Shown here piece by piece: positions 55,530 to 64,000 of a stretch of DNA of 64,000 nucleotides. The stretch is taken from positions 549,001 through 613,000 of the forward strand of contig NZ_CP014517.1 in the NCBI RefSeq assembly GCF_001577265.1, in the 5' to 3' direction. The stretch's first letter is position 1. Every line of letters begins with the position of its first letter. Made by a program: the position numbers and the translations under genes. The notes below the pieces were generated by a model. The model saw only the letters and a program-made list of their open reading frames with translations. It was not told where the DNA came from and ran no database searches. The stretch is from Variovorax sp. PAMC 28711 (GTDB lineage: Bacteria > Pseudomonadota > Gammaproteobacteria > Burkholderiales > Burkholderiaceae_C).

Positions 55530-56414
55530 ATGCGTCTGGTCGCAGTGGATTGGGGCACCACATCGTTGCGGGGTGCGCTGCTCGATGCAGACGGTGCCGT
55601 GCTCGAAACGCAGAGCCATCCGCGTGGCATTCTGAGCGTTTCGAAGGGTGGATTCGGCGAAGTATTCGATTCGCTGTTCGGGGCATGGATGCAACCGCCG
55701 AACACGCGGTGCCTGATCTCCGGCATGGCCGGCAGCCAGCAGGGCTGGATCGAAGCGCCCTACTGCGCCTGCCCTGCGACGCCTGCCGACGTCGGCCATG
55801 CGATCGTCGACATCGAGCACGGTCGCATCGCGATCGTGCCCGGCCTGCAGTGCGAGCACGACGGGGTGCCCGATGTCATGCGCGGCGAAGAGGTGCAGAT
55901 CTTCGGCGCGATGGCGCTGGCGGGCCTGGAAGACGGTGTGTTCGTGCTGCCCGGCACGCACAACAAATGGGTCACCGTGCAGCGCGGTCGCGTGACCGGA
56001 TTCCGCACCTTCATGACGGGCGAGTTCTATGCGCTGCTCGGCCAACACTCCATCTTGGCGCGCATGCTCGACGCCGACGCGCCGCTCGACGGAGCGGCTT
56101 TCCTGCAAGGCGTGACGCAGTCCGGCAACGGCGAAGGGCTGCTGCACAACGCGTTCAGCGCGCGCACCCTGCCGCTCTTCCAACGCATGCCGGTCGCCGA
56201 GGTGGCGAGCTATCTTTCCGGCGTGCTGATCGGCGAGGAACTGCGCACCCAGTCGCTGCGTGCAACCGGCGACGTCGTGCTCATCGGCACCCCGTCGCTC
56301 ACCGACCGCTACGCGCTGGCGTTGCGCAGCAAGGGCGTCGCGACGCGCACCTTCGGCGCCGAAGCCACCTGGGCCGGGCTGTATGCGCTGTCCGGTTTTC
56401 TCGACAACCCATGA
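55530..56414 (+). CDS. dgoK: 2-dehydro-3-deoxygalactonokinase
   Basis: The 294-residue kinase starts MRLVAVDWGTTSLRGALLDADGAVLE, a phosphate-binding ASKHA-type motif, and carries the family signature GVPDVMRGEEVQIFGAMAL and VLPGTHNKWVTVQRGRVTGFRTFMTGEFYALL. It phosphorylates 2-dehydro-3-deoxy-D-galactonate at C6. Its stop overlaps the start of the aldolase gene (ATGA), so the two successive enzymes are made together. The ATG is preceded by a GGAGA site (55518-55522). Confidence 0.94.
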   Translation: MRLVAVDWGTTSLRGALLDADGAVLETQSHPRGILSVSKGGFGEVFDSLFGAWMQPPNTRCLISGMAGSQQGWIEAPYCACPATPADVGHAIVDIEHGRIAIVPGLQCEHDGVPDVMRGEEVQIFGAMALAGLEDGVFVLPGTHNKWVTVQRGRVTGFRTFMTGEFYALLGQHSILARMLDADAPLDGAAFLQGVTQSGNGEGLLHNAFSARTLPLFQRMPVAEVASYLSGVLIGEELRTQSLRATGDVVLIGTPSLTDRYALALRSKGVATRTFGAEATWAGLYALSGFLDNP

Positions 56415-57070
56415 ACCGCATGACACCTCTCGAAAAATTCACCGGCGCGATGCACACGCTGCCACTCGTCGCCATCCTGCGCGGCCTGACGCCCGGCGAA
56501 GCCGCCGCCATCGGCGACGCGATCGTCCAGCCGGGCTTCCGACTGCTCGAGGTGCCACTCAACTCGCCCGATCCGTACGCGAGCATCGCGTCGATGCGCG
56601 ACCGCTTTCCCGATGCGCTGGTCGGGGCCGGCACCGTGCTCGACGCGCGCCGGGTGCGCGAGGTGCACGCGGCGGGCGGCGAACTCATCGTCTCGCCGAA
56701 CTTCGATGCCGACGTGGTTCGCGAAGCCGTGAATCTCGGCATGGTCTGCCTGCCCGGCGTGATGACGCCGACCGAGGCCTTCGGCGCCGTGGCCGCCGGC
56801 GCGACGGGGCTCAAGCTGTTCCCGGCCGAGCTGGCTTCGCCGGCGGTCGTGAAAGCGCTGCTCGCGGTCCTGCCGAAGGGCACGCCGCTCATGCCGGTGG
56901 GCGGCATCACGCCACACAACATGGCCGAATGGCGCGCTGCGGGGGCAGTCGGTTTCGGCATCGGCTCGGCGCTCTACAAACCGGGAAAGAGCGCGGTCGC
57001 CGTGCGAGAAAGCGCGCTCGAATTCATCGCGGCGCACGAAGGCACAACGCCGATTCCCCATGTCCGCTGA
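56411..57070 (+). CDS. dgoA: 2-dehydro-3-deoxy-6-phosphogalactonate aldolase
   Basis: The 219-residue class I aldolase is a KDPG/KDPGal-type TIM barrel: VAILRGLTPGEAAAIGDAIVQPGFRLLEVPLNSPDPYASIASMRDRFPDALVGAGTVLDARRV (Glu in the LEVPLN strand), ELIVSPNFDADVVREAV, and the Schiff-base lysine in TGLKLFPAELASPAV. It cleaves the phosphorylated acid to pyruvate and glyceraldehyde-3-phosphate. It overlaps the next gene by 11 bases. LNSP in the second motif (TNSP in KDPG aldolases) supports the galactonate form. Confidence 0.93.
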   Translation: MNRMTPLEKFTGAMHTLPLVAILRGLTPGEAAAIGDAIVQPGFRLLEVPLNSPDPYASIASMRDRFPDALVGAGTVLDARRVREVHAAGGELIVSPNFDADVVREAVNLGMVCLPGVMTPTEAFGAVAAGATGLKLFPAELASPAVVKALLAVLPKGTPLMPVGGITPHNMAEWRAAGAVGFGIGSALYKPGKSAVAVRESALEFIAAHEGTTPIPHVR

Positions 57071-57788
57071 ATCCGACTACGCCAGCCCCTCGGTGCGCCG
57101 CCTGCGGGACGACCTCGCCCTGGCCCTGCGCGCCGCCGCGCACCACGGCTTGTCCGAAGGCGTCTGCAACCACTTCAGCGTGGCACTGCCGGGCGCGCAA
57201 GACCGCTATCTCATCAATCCCCGCGGGCTGCACTGGAGCGAGATCGGTCTCGACGACATCGTGCTGATCGACGTGCAGGGCAACGTCCTGGCGGGCCGGC
57301 ATCGCGTGGAGCCGACGGCGCTCTTCATCCACGGCGCGGTGCATCGCCTCACCGGCCACGCGGTGGTGCTGCATTGCCACATGCCCTACGCGACAGCACT
57401 CACGCTCACTGTCGACCGCGCGCTCGATCCGACGCTCAGCCAGAACGCGATGCGTTTCATGCACCGTATCGCGATCGATCACGACTACAACGGACTCGCG
57501 CTCGACGATGCCGAAGGGGAGCGTCTCGCGCACGCGATGGCCGGCAAGGATGTCGCGTTCCTCGGCAACCACGGCGTCATCGTCGCGGGCGCGACCGTCG
57601 CGCATGCCTACGACGATCTCTACTACCTCGAACGCGCGTGCATGCACCAGGTGATCGCGCAGTCGACGGGCCGGCCGCTGGCCCCGGTGAACGCCGCGTT
57701 GGCGGCGCGCGTCGCCGCGCAGGTGCAAAGCGAGCGCGAGCAATCCGATCTGTTTTTCGAAGCCCTCCGACGCCTGCTTCCGATCTAG
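57060..57788 (+). CDS. Class II aldolase/adducin family protein
   Basis: The 242-residue protein has the aldolase II pattern: HGLSEGVCNHFSVALPGAQDRYLINPRGLHWSEI, the metal-binding His pair in VVLHCHMPYATAL and a third His in VAFLGNHGVIVAGATVAHAYDDLYYLERACM. Class II aldolases use zinc to cleave phosphorylated or free ketoses. Length fits the decarboxylase/aldolase subgroup that is often found with sugar-acid genes. Its role beside KDPGal aldolase is unclear; it may act on an alternative ketose or a 4-carbon acid. Confidence 0.85.
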   Translation: MSAESDYASPSVRRLRDDLALALRAAAHHGLSEGVCNHFSVALPGAQDRYLINPRGLHWSEIGLDDIVLIDVQGNVLAGRHRVEPTALFIHGAVHRLTGHAVVLHCHMPYATALTLTVDRALDPTLSQNAMRFMHRIAIDHDYNGLALDDAEGERLAHAMAGKDVAFLGNHGVIVAGATVAHAYDDLYYLERACMHQVIAQSTGRPLAPVNAALAARVAAQVQSEREQSDLFFEALRRLLPI

Positions 57789-57961
57789 CGTAAACCACTA
57801 TCAAACAGCATTCCACGGTTTGACGACAACTGTCTACACTTTGCTCGGCACACGAAAACGGCACTGAAAAGCGCCGTGCGACGCGTGCTGGGTGCAGACG
57901 ATTTGCTTCATAAAAAATCTCGCATCGACGATTCCATCTATCCACAGAAGGAGCGAGACAA

Positions 57962-59188
57962 ATGACTTTTTTCCCCCGTCAGACGACATGGGCGTGCGGG
58001 CTGGCAATGGCTGCGGGCATGCTCGCCGGCACTGCGCAAGCGCAAGACAAGCCGATCAAGCTCGGCATCACCACACCCATCCAACTGCAGGTCGGACGCG
58101 ACACGCAGGACGCCATCAAGATCGCGATGGACGAGATCAACGCCAAGGGTGGTGTGCGCGGGCGCAAGCTCGAGATGACCGTTGCGGACGAAACCGAAAA
58201 CCCCGAAGCCGGCATCAACGCGATCAAGAAACTCACGGCCGATGAAAAGGTTGATGTGCTCATCGGCGGCTACACCAGCGGCGTGACGCTCGCGCAACTG
58301 CCGCACATCACCGCGTCCAAGACCATTTACCTGGGCGTCGGCGCGGCCTCGCCGTCGATCACCGCCGGTGTGAGAAAAGACTACGACAAGAACAAGTACA
58401 TCTTCCGCACCGGCCCGATCAACGCAGCGCACCAGGCGCGTGGCTTGGTCGACTTCATCTCGGGCCTCGTGATCGGCGAGATGGGTCTGAAGAAGATCGC
58501 GATCGTCGGCGAAAACGCGAAGTGGGTGCAAGACCTCGTGCCGATCCTGAAGAAGGGCGCCGGCGAAGTCGGTGCCGACGTGCGCATCACCGAGCTGTTC
58601 GACGCGAGCACCTCCGACTTCTCGCCGCTGCTCTCCAAGGTGAAAGCCAGCGAGGCGCAGTTCATGATCGTGATCCTGTCGCACGGCTCGAGCGACACCT
58701 TCGCCAAGCAGTGGCACGACGCGCGCTTCCCGATTCCCTACGGCGGCATCGACGTGAAGAGCATGGACGGTGACTTCTACGAGCGCGTCGGGGGCAAGGC
58801 GATCAGCGAGATCGCCGCCAACTTCGCGGTGCGCGCACCACTGACGCCCAAGACCATTCCGTTCTTCGACGAGTTCAAGAAGCGCACGAACCGCGTGCCG
58901 GTCTACACCGCCTACGGCGCGTACGACAGCGTGTACGCCTATGCGGCCGCCGTCGAGGAAGCCAAGAGCTTCGACACCGACGCCATCATCAAGGCGCTGG
59001 AGAAGACGTCGATGCCCGGCATCGCCGGCAAGCTTGAGTACGACGAAAACCATGACGTCAAGGCCGGCCCCGGCTTCAACAACCTGCTGTTCGCGCAATG
59101 GCAGGACAAGGGCAACCGCGTCGTCGTGTGGCCCAAGGCGCTGCGCACCGGCCCGGTGATCAGCCCGCCGTGGCTGGCGAAGAAGTAG
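57962..59188 (+). CDS. Liv-type (branched-chain) ABC transporter, substrate-binding protein
   Basis: The 408-residue family 4/5 receptor has a signal peptide (cleavage after TAQAQ near residue 28), then PIKLGITTPIQLQVGRDTQDAIKIAMDEINAKGGVRGRKLEMTVADETENPEAGINAIKKL, the usual first lobe of LivJ-type proteins. SPSITAGVRKDYDKNKYIFRT and VPVYTAYGAYDSVYAYAAAVEEA follow. It binds amino acids, amides or aromatic acids. A GGAG ribosome site lies just before the ATG. It starts the five-gene liv-type operon. Confidence 0.93.
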   Translation: MTFFPRQTTWACGLAMAAGMLAGTAQAQDKPIKLGITTPIQLQVGRDTQDAIKIAMDEINAKGGVRGRKLEMTVADETENPEAGINAIKKLTADEKVDVLIGGYTSGVTLAQLPHITASKTIYLGVGAASPSITAGVRKDYDKNKYIFRTGPINAAHQARGLVDFISGLVIGEMGLKKIAIVGENAKWVQDLVPILKKGAGEVGADVRITELFDASTSDFSPLLSKVKASEAQFMIVILSHGSSDTFAKQWHDARFPIPYGGIDVKSMDGDFYERVGGKAISEIAANFAVRAPLTPKTIPFFDEFKKRTNRVPVYTAYGAYDSVYAYAAAVEEAKSFDTDAIIKALEKTSMPGIAGKLEYDENHDVKAGPGFNNLLFAQWQDKGNRVVVWPKALRTGPVISPPWLAKK

Positions 59189-59289
59189 CGGTCATGCCGC
59201 CTGGCCCGCGTGCGCTGCACCGGGCCTTCTTTCTTTCCCTTTTCATCTGACCGTTGAGTCGCCGCATGGCGGGGGCTCGGGAGTTGCAC

Positions 59290-60144
59290 GTGGCAGAGAT
59301 TCTCATCTTCGGCGCCATCACGGGCTCGATCTACGCGATGCTCGCGGTCGGGTTCACGCTGATCTTCGGCGTGGCGCGCATCCTCAATCTCGCGCATGGC
59401 TCGTTCTATGCGCTCGGCGCCTACGGGGCCTACACGCTGACGGCGGTGGCCGGCCTGCCGCTCTGGGCGGCCGCCATCTTGTCGGTGCTGTTCGTCGCGA
59501 TCTTCGGCATGCTGGTCGAGCGGGTACTGATCCGGCCGATGCGGGCCTCACAGCTCGCGGTGCTCATGATGTCGCTCGCCGTCGCGCTGGTGGTCGAGCA
59601 GACCCTCTTCCTCACCTTCGGTTCGGAGTACCGCAACGTGCCCGCCTTCTCGGACGTGAAGTACACGATCGCCGGCGTCGACGTGGCCGGCTCCCGCCTT
59701 CTCGCGCTCGTGGTCGGCGTGATTGCGATCGTCGCGGTGTACGTGTTCATCCGCACCACGCGCCTCGGCAGCGCGATCCTCGCCATCTCGCAGGATCCGG
59801 AAGCCGCGCAGTACATGGGCATCCCGAGTGACCGCATCTTCTCGGTGGTGATGGGCATCTCGGCCGCGCTCGCGGGCCTCGCTGGTGTGATGGCCGGGCC
59901 GTTCCTCTCGGTCAATCCGTCGATGCACCTGCTGCCGCTGGTCAAGGCTTTCGCGATCGTGGTGCTGGGCGGGCTGGGCTCGATTCCGGGCAGCATCATC
60001 GCGGCGTTCATGCTCGGCTACGCCGAGACGATCGTCAGCTACCTCGTGTCGACCGCTTGGACCGAAATCCTGTCGGTGCTGATCACGCTGGTGGTGCTCG
60101 TGGTCCGGCCGGCCGGCCTGTTCGGCCGCCGGGCGGCGTTCTGA
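59290..60144 (+). CDS. livH: Branched-chain ABC transporter permease LivH
   Basis: The 284-residue protein opens MAEILIFGAITGSIYAMLAVGFTLIFGVARILNLAHGSFYALGAYGAY, characteristic of LivH, and has eight to nine hydrophobic segments with the loop AISQDPEAAQYMGIPSDRIF that contacts the ATPase. The GTG start is preferred: a GGGAG ribosome site stands just before it and it starts exactly at the conserved sequence. An ATG at 59266 or a TTG at 59254 would add 8 or 12 residues. Confidence 0.9.
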   Translation: MAEILIFGAITGSIYAMLAVGFTLIFGVARILNLAHGSFYALGAYGAYTLTAVAGLPLWAAAILSVLFVAIFGMLVERVLIRPMRASQLAVLMMSLAVALVVEQTLFLTFGSEYRNVPAFSDVKYTIAGVDVAGSRLLALVVGVIAIVAVYVFIRTTRLGSAILAISQDPEAAQYMGIPSDRIFSVVMGISAALAGLAGVMAGPFLSVNPSMHLLPLVKAFAIVVLGGLGSIPGSIIAAFMLGYAETIVSYLVSTAWTEILSVLITLVVLVVRPAGLFGRRAAF

Positions 60145-60159
60145 GGCGGAGCACTGCAC

Positions 60160-61107
60160 ATGGAACACAGAAAACTCCGAAAACTCGACGCTGCGGCATG
60201 CGTCCTCGTGCTCGCGCTCTTCATCGCGCTGCCGCTGGTCATTCAAAGCACTTACCTGATCGGCGTCCTCACGGTCGCGGCGATCTACGGGATCTGGGCC
60301 GTGAGCTGGGATTTCATGTCCGGCCTCACCGGCCGCGAGAACTTCGGCCACTCGCTTTTCATCGGCGTGGGCGCCTATGCGGCCGGCTTCCTCAACACCA
60401 GCATGGGCCTCGGACCCTGGTGGGGGCTGCCGGCCGGCATGCTGGTCGCGGTCTTTTTCTCGCTTGTGATGGGCTTTCCCACGCTGCGGCTCAAGGGCCC
60501 CTATTTCGCGCTGGCGATGCTGTCGGGCGCGGTCATCATGCAGCGGCTCATGCTGATCTTCTGGGAGTACACCGGTGGTGAAGAAGGCATCCAGGGCATC
60601 GAACCCCTGCTGTCGTCCCCGCTGCATTTCTACTGGTTCGTGATCGGGGTGCTCGCGCTCACGACCGCGCTGCTGGCCTGGATCGCGCGCTCCAACTGGG
60701 GCCTGATCCTGCGTGCGATCCGCGGCGACGAAGCCACTTGCCTGGCCGCTGGCCTCAACATCACGTTCTACAAACTGGCGTCGCTCGCGATCAGCGCGGC
60801 CTTCGCCGGGCTGGGCGGCGCGCTGTATGCGCACTACCAGCTGCAGGTGAGCCCGCAGTTGTTCGCGGTCGTCACCTCGGTCACCATCATCACGATGGTC
60901 TACGTCGGCGGCATGACGTCGATCTACGGCGCGATCGGCGGCGCCCTGCTGCTCACGCTCATGACCGAGCTGCTGCGCGACTTCGGCGAGTGGCGCCTGA
61001 TGATCTATAGCGTGGTGTTGATCCTCATCCTGTTCTTCTTGCCCAAGGGCATCGTGGCACCGGGCTGGCAGTGGCTGCGCGCGCGCCTCGGAAAGGCCTC
61101 GGCATGA
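60160..61107 (+). CDS. livM: Branched-chain ABC transporter permease LivM
   Basis: The 315-residue permease has ten hydrophobic segments and the LivM pattern: GIWAVSWDFMSGLTGRENFGHSLFIGVGAYAAGF near residue 50 and the cytoplasmic loop LILRAIRGDEATCLAAGLNITFYKLASLAISAAFAGLGGALYAHYQ. It pairs with LivH. A charged N-terminus (MEHRKLRKLD) precedes the first helix. Its stop overlaps the LivG start (ATGA). Confidence 0.93.
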   Translation: MEHRKLRKLDAAACVLVLALFIALPLVIQSTYLIGVLTVAAIYGIWAVSWDFMSGLTGRENFGHSLFIGVGAYAAGFLNTSMGLGPWWGLPAGMLVAVFFSLVMGFPTLRLKGPYFALAMLSGAVIMQRLMLIFWEYTGGEEGIQGIEPLLSSPLHFYWFVIGVLALTTALLAWIARSNWGLILRAIRGDEATCLAAGLNITFYKLASLAISAAFAGLGGALYAHYQLQVSPQLFAVVTSVTIITMVYVGGMTSIYGAIGGALLLTLMTELLRDFGEWRLMIYSVVLILILFFLPKGIVAPGWQWLRARLGKASA

Positions 61108-61838
61108 CGCTCCTCACCGTTCGCAACCTGAACAAGCACTTCGGCGGCCTGCATGCGGTCAAGAACATCAGCATGGACGTGGAGAAGGGCGAGATCGTCG
61201 GCATCCTCGGGCCCAATGGCGCCGGCAAGACCACGCTTTACAACCTGCTGACCGGCTTCATCCCGGCCGACAGCGGCGAGGTGCTGCTCAATGGCAAATC
61301 GATTCGCGGCGTGCGGCCGCACCGAATCGTCGGCCTGGGCATCGCGCGCACCTTCCAGCTGTGCCGGCCCTTCGTCGGCATGTCGGTGCTGGAGAACGTG
61401 CTGGTCGGCAGCCTCGGGCCGCGCGTGCCCGCCGGCGACCGCGAAGCGCGCGCGCACCGGCTGCTCGCCGACACCGGCCTCGCCGCGAAGGCGCACTACC
61501 CGTCGGAGCAGCTTTCCTACGGGGACTTGCGGCGCCTGGAGATCGCGCGCGCGCTCGCAACCGAACCCGACCTGCTGCTGCTCGACGAGCCGTTCGCCGG
61601 CCTCGGCTCGGGCGAGATCGAAGAGGTGTCGGTGCTCATCCGCCACCTGCACCGCGAAAAGGGGCTGACCATCATCCTCATCGAGCACAAGCTGCGCGAA
61701 TTCATGAAACTGGTGTCGCGTGTGGTGGCGATCGATTTCGGCGAGGTGATCGGCATGGGATCGCCCGAAGACATCGTGAAGAACCCGCGCGTCGTCGAGG
61801 CCTACATCGGCCGTCAGGAGGTGGAACATGCTGCTTGA
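61104..61838 (+). CDS. livG: Branched-chain ABC transporter ATPase LivG
   Basis: The 244-residue ATPase has Walker A (ILGPNGAGKTTLYNLLTGF), IGLGIARTFQLCRPF-like LivG Q-loop, signature LSYGDLRRLEIARALATEP (LSYGxQRRLE type), Walker B (DLLLLDEPFAGLGSGEIEEVS) and the switch His (TIILIEHKLREF). It starts at the ATG overlapping the LivM stop. It ends overlapping LivF by 11 bases. Confidence 0.93.
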   Translation: MTLLTVRNLNKHFGGLHAVKNISMDVEKGEIVGILGPNGAGKTTLYNLLTGFIPADSGEVLLNGKSIRGVRPHRIVGLGIARTFQLCRPFVGMSVLENVLVGSLGPRVPAGDREARAHRLLADTGLAAKAHYPSEQLSYGDLRRLEIARALATEPDLLLLDEPFAGLGSGEIEEVSVLIRHLHREKGLTIILIEHKLREFMKLVSRVVAIDFGEVIGMGSPEDIVKNPRVVEAYIGRQEVEHAA

Positions 61839-62535
61839 GATCGAACACCTCCAGGCGTTCTATGGCAAGGCCATGGCGCTGGAAGACATCACGCTGGGCG
61901 TCGAACGCGGCGAACTGGTCGCGGTGCTCGGGCCGAACGGCGCAGGCAAGACGACGTTGCTCAAGGCGATTTCGCGCACGGTACAGGGCATCGGCAAACT
62001 CCAACTGGAGGGCGTGTCTCTGCAGAACCTGCCGGCGCATGCGGTGGTCGGCCGCGGCGTGTGCCACTGCCCGGAAGGGCGGCGCCTGTTCGGCGAGCTC
62101 ACGGTGCGCAAAAACCTGATGTTGGGCGCGTACCTGCGGACCGACCGCGACGCGATCAACAAAGACTACGACTGGGTGCTGAACCTCTTTCCGGTGCTGC
62201 ACGAACGCGGCAGCCAGATCGTCAGCACGATGTCGGGCGGCCAGCAGCAGATGGTCGCCATCGGCCGGGCGCTCATGGGTGCGCCGAAGTTGCTGCTGCT
62301 CGACGAGCCCTCGGTGGGCATCGCGCACAAGCTCAAGCAGCAGATCTTCGAGGCCATCTGCGCGATCCGCGATCGAGGCGTGGCAATCCTGATGGCGGAG
62401 CAGGACGCGCTGTCGGCGCTGCGCATCGCCGACCGCGTGTACGTGCTCGAGCACGGCAAGGTCGCGCAATGCGGCACGTCGGCCGAGATGGCTGCCGACA
62501 ACCGCATCCAGCAGATCTATCTCGGGGTGGCCTAA
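61828..62535 (+). CDS. livF: Branched-chain ABC transporter ATPase LivF
   Basis: The 235-residue ATPase has Walker A (VLGPNGAGKTTLLKAISRTV), the LivF CPEGRRLFGELTVRKNLMLGAY motif, signature MSGGQQQMVAIGRALMGAP, Walker B (LLLLDEPSVGIAHKLKQQIFEA) and VAILMAEQDALSALRIADRVYVLEHGKV. The usual EQN in the switch region is replaced here by EQD. It closes the liv operon. Confidence 0.93.
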   Translation: MLLEIEHLQAFYGKAMALEDITLGVERGELVAVLGPNGAGKTTLLKAISRTVQGIGKLQLEGVSLQNLPAHAVVGRGVCHCPEGRRLFGELTVRKNLMLGAYLRTDRDAINKDYDWVLNLFPVLHERGSQIVSTMSGGQQQMVAIGRALMGAPKLLLLDEPSVGIAHKLKQQIFEAICAIRDRGVAILMAEQDALSALRIADRVYVLEHGKVAQCGTSAEMAADNRIQQIYLGVA

Positions 62536-62548
62536 GACTCAAAGTGGC

Positions 62549-62568
62549 GGCGCTGAAACTTCAGCGCC
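62549..62568. terminator. Hairpin terminator between livF and the IOR gene
   Basis: GGCGCTGA-AACT-TCAGCGCC is a perfect 8-base stem with a 4-base loop, placed between the convergent stops. A pyrimidine-rich but not purely T stretch (CCGCCCCTTCTTG) follows, so it is a plausible but not textbook terminator. Confidence 0.65.
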
Positions 62569-62595
62569 CGCCCCTTCTTGTGGTGACCCGCAGGT

Positions 62596-64000
62596 TCAGG
62601 CAGCCCGCTTCAGCGGGATCACGCGGCGCTGCAGCGCGGCGATCAGGTCCTGCTCGCGCAGGCGGGTCGCGGCCAGTGCCTTGGCACGCACATGGCCGTA
62701 GCCGCGGATCTCTTCCGGCAGCGAGGCCAACGCCACGGCGGCTTCGTGGTGGACCGGGTCGGCGTGCGCCTCGAGGGTCAGCAGCGCCTGGGCGATCGTA
62801 GTCTCGTAGCGCGCCAGCACCGCGCGCTCGCTGCGCCGCTCCTCGCTGTAGCCGAAGATGTCGAAGGCGGTGCCACGCAACGAGCGCAGCTTCGCCAACA
62901 CGCGGAACACCGGGATGACCCAGGCGCCAAACTCCTGCTTCTTGAGTTCGCCGGTGACCGCATCGCGCTTCGACAGGAGCGGCGGCGCGAGGTTGAACAC
63001 CAGCTTGTAGTCGCCCTCGAATTGCTGCGCCACGTTGTCGAGGAAGCCGCTGTTCACATGAAGGCGGGCCACTTCGTATTCGTCCTTGATCGCGAGCAGC
63101 TTGAAGTGATAGCGCGCCACGGCCTCGGTCAGCGCGGTGCTGCCACCGAACGTCCTGGCCTCGACGGCGCGCACCTTGCCGACCAGATCGACATAGCGCT
63201 GTGCGTAGGCCGCATCCTGGTAGCCGGTGAGGAAGGTCTTGCGCAGCGCGATCGTTTCGTCGAGCGTCTTGACCGGCGAAGGCGACACGCCGGCCTCCGA
63301 GGTGGCGCGGCGCGAGGCCAGCAACCGTTCGACCGCCTTCGCGTCGACCGCCGTGCGACGGCCCCAGAGGAAGGCGTCCTTGTTCATTTTTTTCGCCGCA
63401 CCGTTGAGGTCGATGGCCGCGTCGATCGACTCCGCCGCGATCGGGATGAGGCCACGCTGGTACGCGAAGCCGAGCATGAACATGTTGGCCGCGATGCTGT
63501 CGCCCAGCAGCGCCGTCGCGATGCGGCCGGCATCGACGAATTCGGCATGGTCTTCACCGACCGCGTCGATCACGTTGCCGCGCAAGCCATCGCGCGGGAA
63601 CTGCATGTTCGCGTTGCGCGAGAACTCGCCGGGCATGAACTCTTTCGTGTTGACCAGCATGCGCGTGCTGCCGCGGCGCGCCGCGGCCAGCGTCTTGGAG
63701 TTGCCCGCCACGATCACGTCGCAGCCCAGCACGAGGTCGGCGCCGCCGGCCGCGATGCGGATCGTCTTGATCGACTCCGGCGACGGACCGAAGCGCAGGT
63801 GGCTCCACACCGAGCCGCCCTTCTGTGCCAGCCCCGCCATGTCGAGCAGGCCGCAGCCGCGCCCTTCGAGGTGCGCGGCCATGCCGAGGATCGCGCCGAT
63901 CGTGACGACGCCCGTGCCGCCCATGCCCGTCACGAGCACGCTGTAGACCTTCTCGTCGATCGACGGGCGCACCGGTTCCGGCAGCACCGGGAACAGCGTG
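62596..64000 (-). CDS. Indolepyruvate ferredoxin oxidoreductase family protein, C-terminal part
   Basis: Only the last 468 residues are inside the window; the gene continues past the right edge. They contain the gamma-type oxidoreductase domain (VLVTGMGGTGVVTIGAILGMAAHLEGRGCGLLDMAGLAQKGGSVWSHLRFG) and the conserved C-terminal domain (KRDAVTGELKKQEFGAWVIPVFRVLAKLRSLRGTAFDIFGYSEERRSERAVL) of the long fused enzymes. These convert aryl- or branched 2-oxoacids to acyl-CoA with thiamine diphosphate and iron-sulfur clusters. Its N-terminal TPP and ferredoxin domains should lie beyond the edge. It faces the liv operon convergently. Confidence 0.9.
   Translation of the reverse strand, partial: TLFPVLPEPVRPSIDEKVYSVLVTGMGGTGVVTIGAILGMAAHLEGRGCGLLDMAGLAQKGGSVWSHLRFGPSPESIKTIRIAAGGADLVLGCDVIVAGNSKTLAAARRGSTRMLVNTKEFMPGEFSRNANMQFPRDGLRGNVIDAVGEDHAEFVDAGRIATALLGDSIAANMFMLGFAYQRGLIPIAAESIDAAIDLNGAAKKMNKDAFLWGRRTAVDAKAVERLLASRRATSEAGVSPSPVKTLDETIALRKTFLTGYQDAAYAQRYVDLVGKVRAVEARTFGGSTALTEAVARYHFKLLAIKDEYEVARLHVNSGFLDNVAQQFEGDYKLVFNLAPPLLSKRDAVTGELKKQEFGAWVIPVFRVLAKLRSLRGTAFDIFGYSEERRSERAVLARYETTIAQALLTLEAHADPVHHEAAVALASLPEEIRGYGHVRAKALAATRLREQDLIAALQRRVIPLKRAA

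Overview
The window is 64 kb of dense, GC-rich, coding-saturated DNA with the gene content of a soil or plant-associated betaproteobacterium of the Comamonadaceae, most likely Variovorax or a close relative. The pointers are many periplasmic-binding-protein transporters, orphan TTT (Bug-type) and TAXI receptors, an ergothioneine operon, a fused indolepyruvate ferredoxin oxidoreductase, a VF530-type protein and GC-rich codon usage throughout. This assignment is inference from content. I saw no rRNA, tRNA, CRISPR array or intact insertion sequence.

Layout. 0.2-3.4 kb: a glycine-rich lipoprotein translationally coupled to a TpsB/FhaC-type outer-membrane transporter. 3.4-10.9 kb: housekeeping and small genes, including a TPP riboswitch in front of an exported thiamine-binding-family protein, a DUF808 membrane protein, a GNAT acetyltransferase, a 49-residue basic protein overlapping a VF530-type gene, a ferredoxin, an MFS exporter, an RluA-type pseudouridine synthase and a universal stress protein. 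10.9-14.2 kb: the egtB-egtD ergothioneine operon with a DUF427 gene and a 2OG-Fe(II) dioxygenase gene in the same run. 14.4-15.7 kb: type II NADH dehydrogenase. 15.7-18.9 kb: an integrase remnant beside a copper module (copA-copZ) with a CueR-type promoter but no local regulator. 19.4-22.2 kb: amidohydrolase, TTT receptor and LysR regulator with a dyad LTTR box. 22.6-31.3 kb: acyl-CoA ligase, OsmC, a polar amino-acid ABC transporter operon, a PEP-mutase/ICL-family enzyme, a DUF1439 protein and a glycerophosphodiesterase. 31.3-37.4 kb: a cadmium/copper locus (cadR divergent from cadA, then a His/Cys-rich protein, TolC-like lipoprotein, multicopper oxidase and CusF-like protein). 37.5-47.3 kb: molybdopterin oxidoreductase, zinc metallopeptidase (frameshifted), P1 peptidase, TAXI receptor, EttA and an RhlE-type helicase. 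47.4-57.8 kb: a sugar-acid catabolic locus with an ABC importer, FadR-type GntR regulator, three dehydrogenases, 2-dehydro-3-deoxygalactonokinase, the matching phospho-aldolase and a class II aldolase. 57.9-62.5 kb: a complete Liv-type ABC transporter, convergent with an indolepyruvate ferredoxin oxidoreductase that runs off the right edge.

How it works together. The two metal loci each join a P-type efflux ATPase to periplasmic metal handling under MerR-type promoters with 19-bp spacers. The sugar-acid locus is arranged as import, oxidation at C5, phosphorylation and aldol cleavage to pyruvate and glyceraldehyde-3-phosphate.

Four positions (about 5389, 12770, 40117 and 40197) look like single-base losses in short C/G runs inside otherwise intact conserved genes. 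They suggest homopolymer undercalls in the assembly more than true gene decay, so the frameshifted calls should be read with that in mind.
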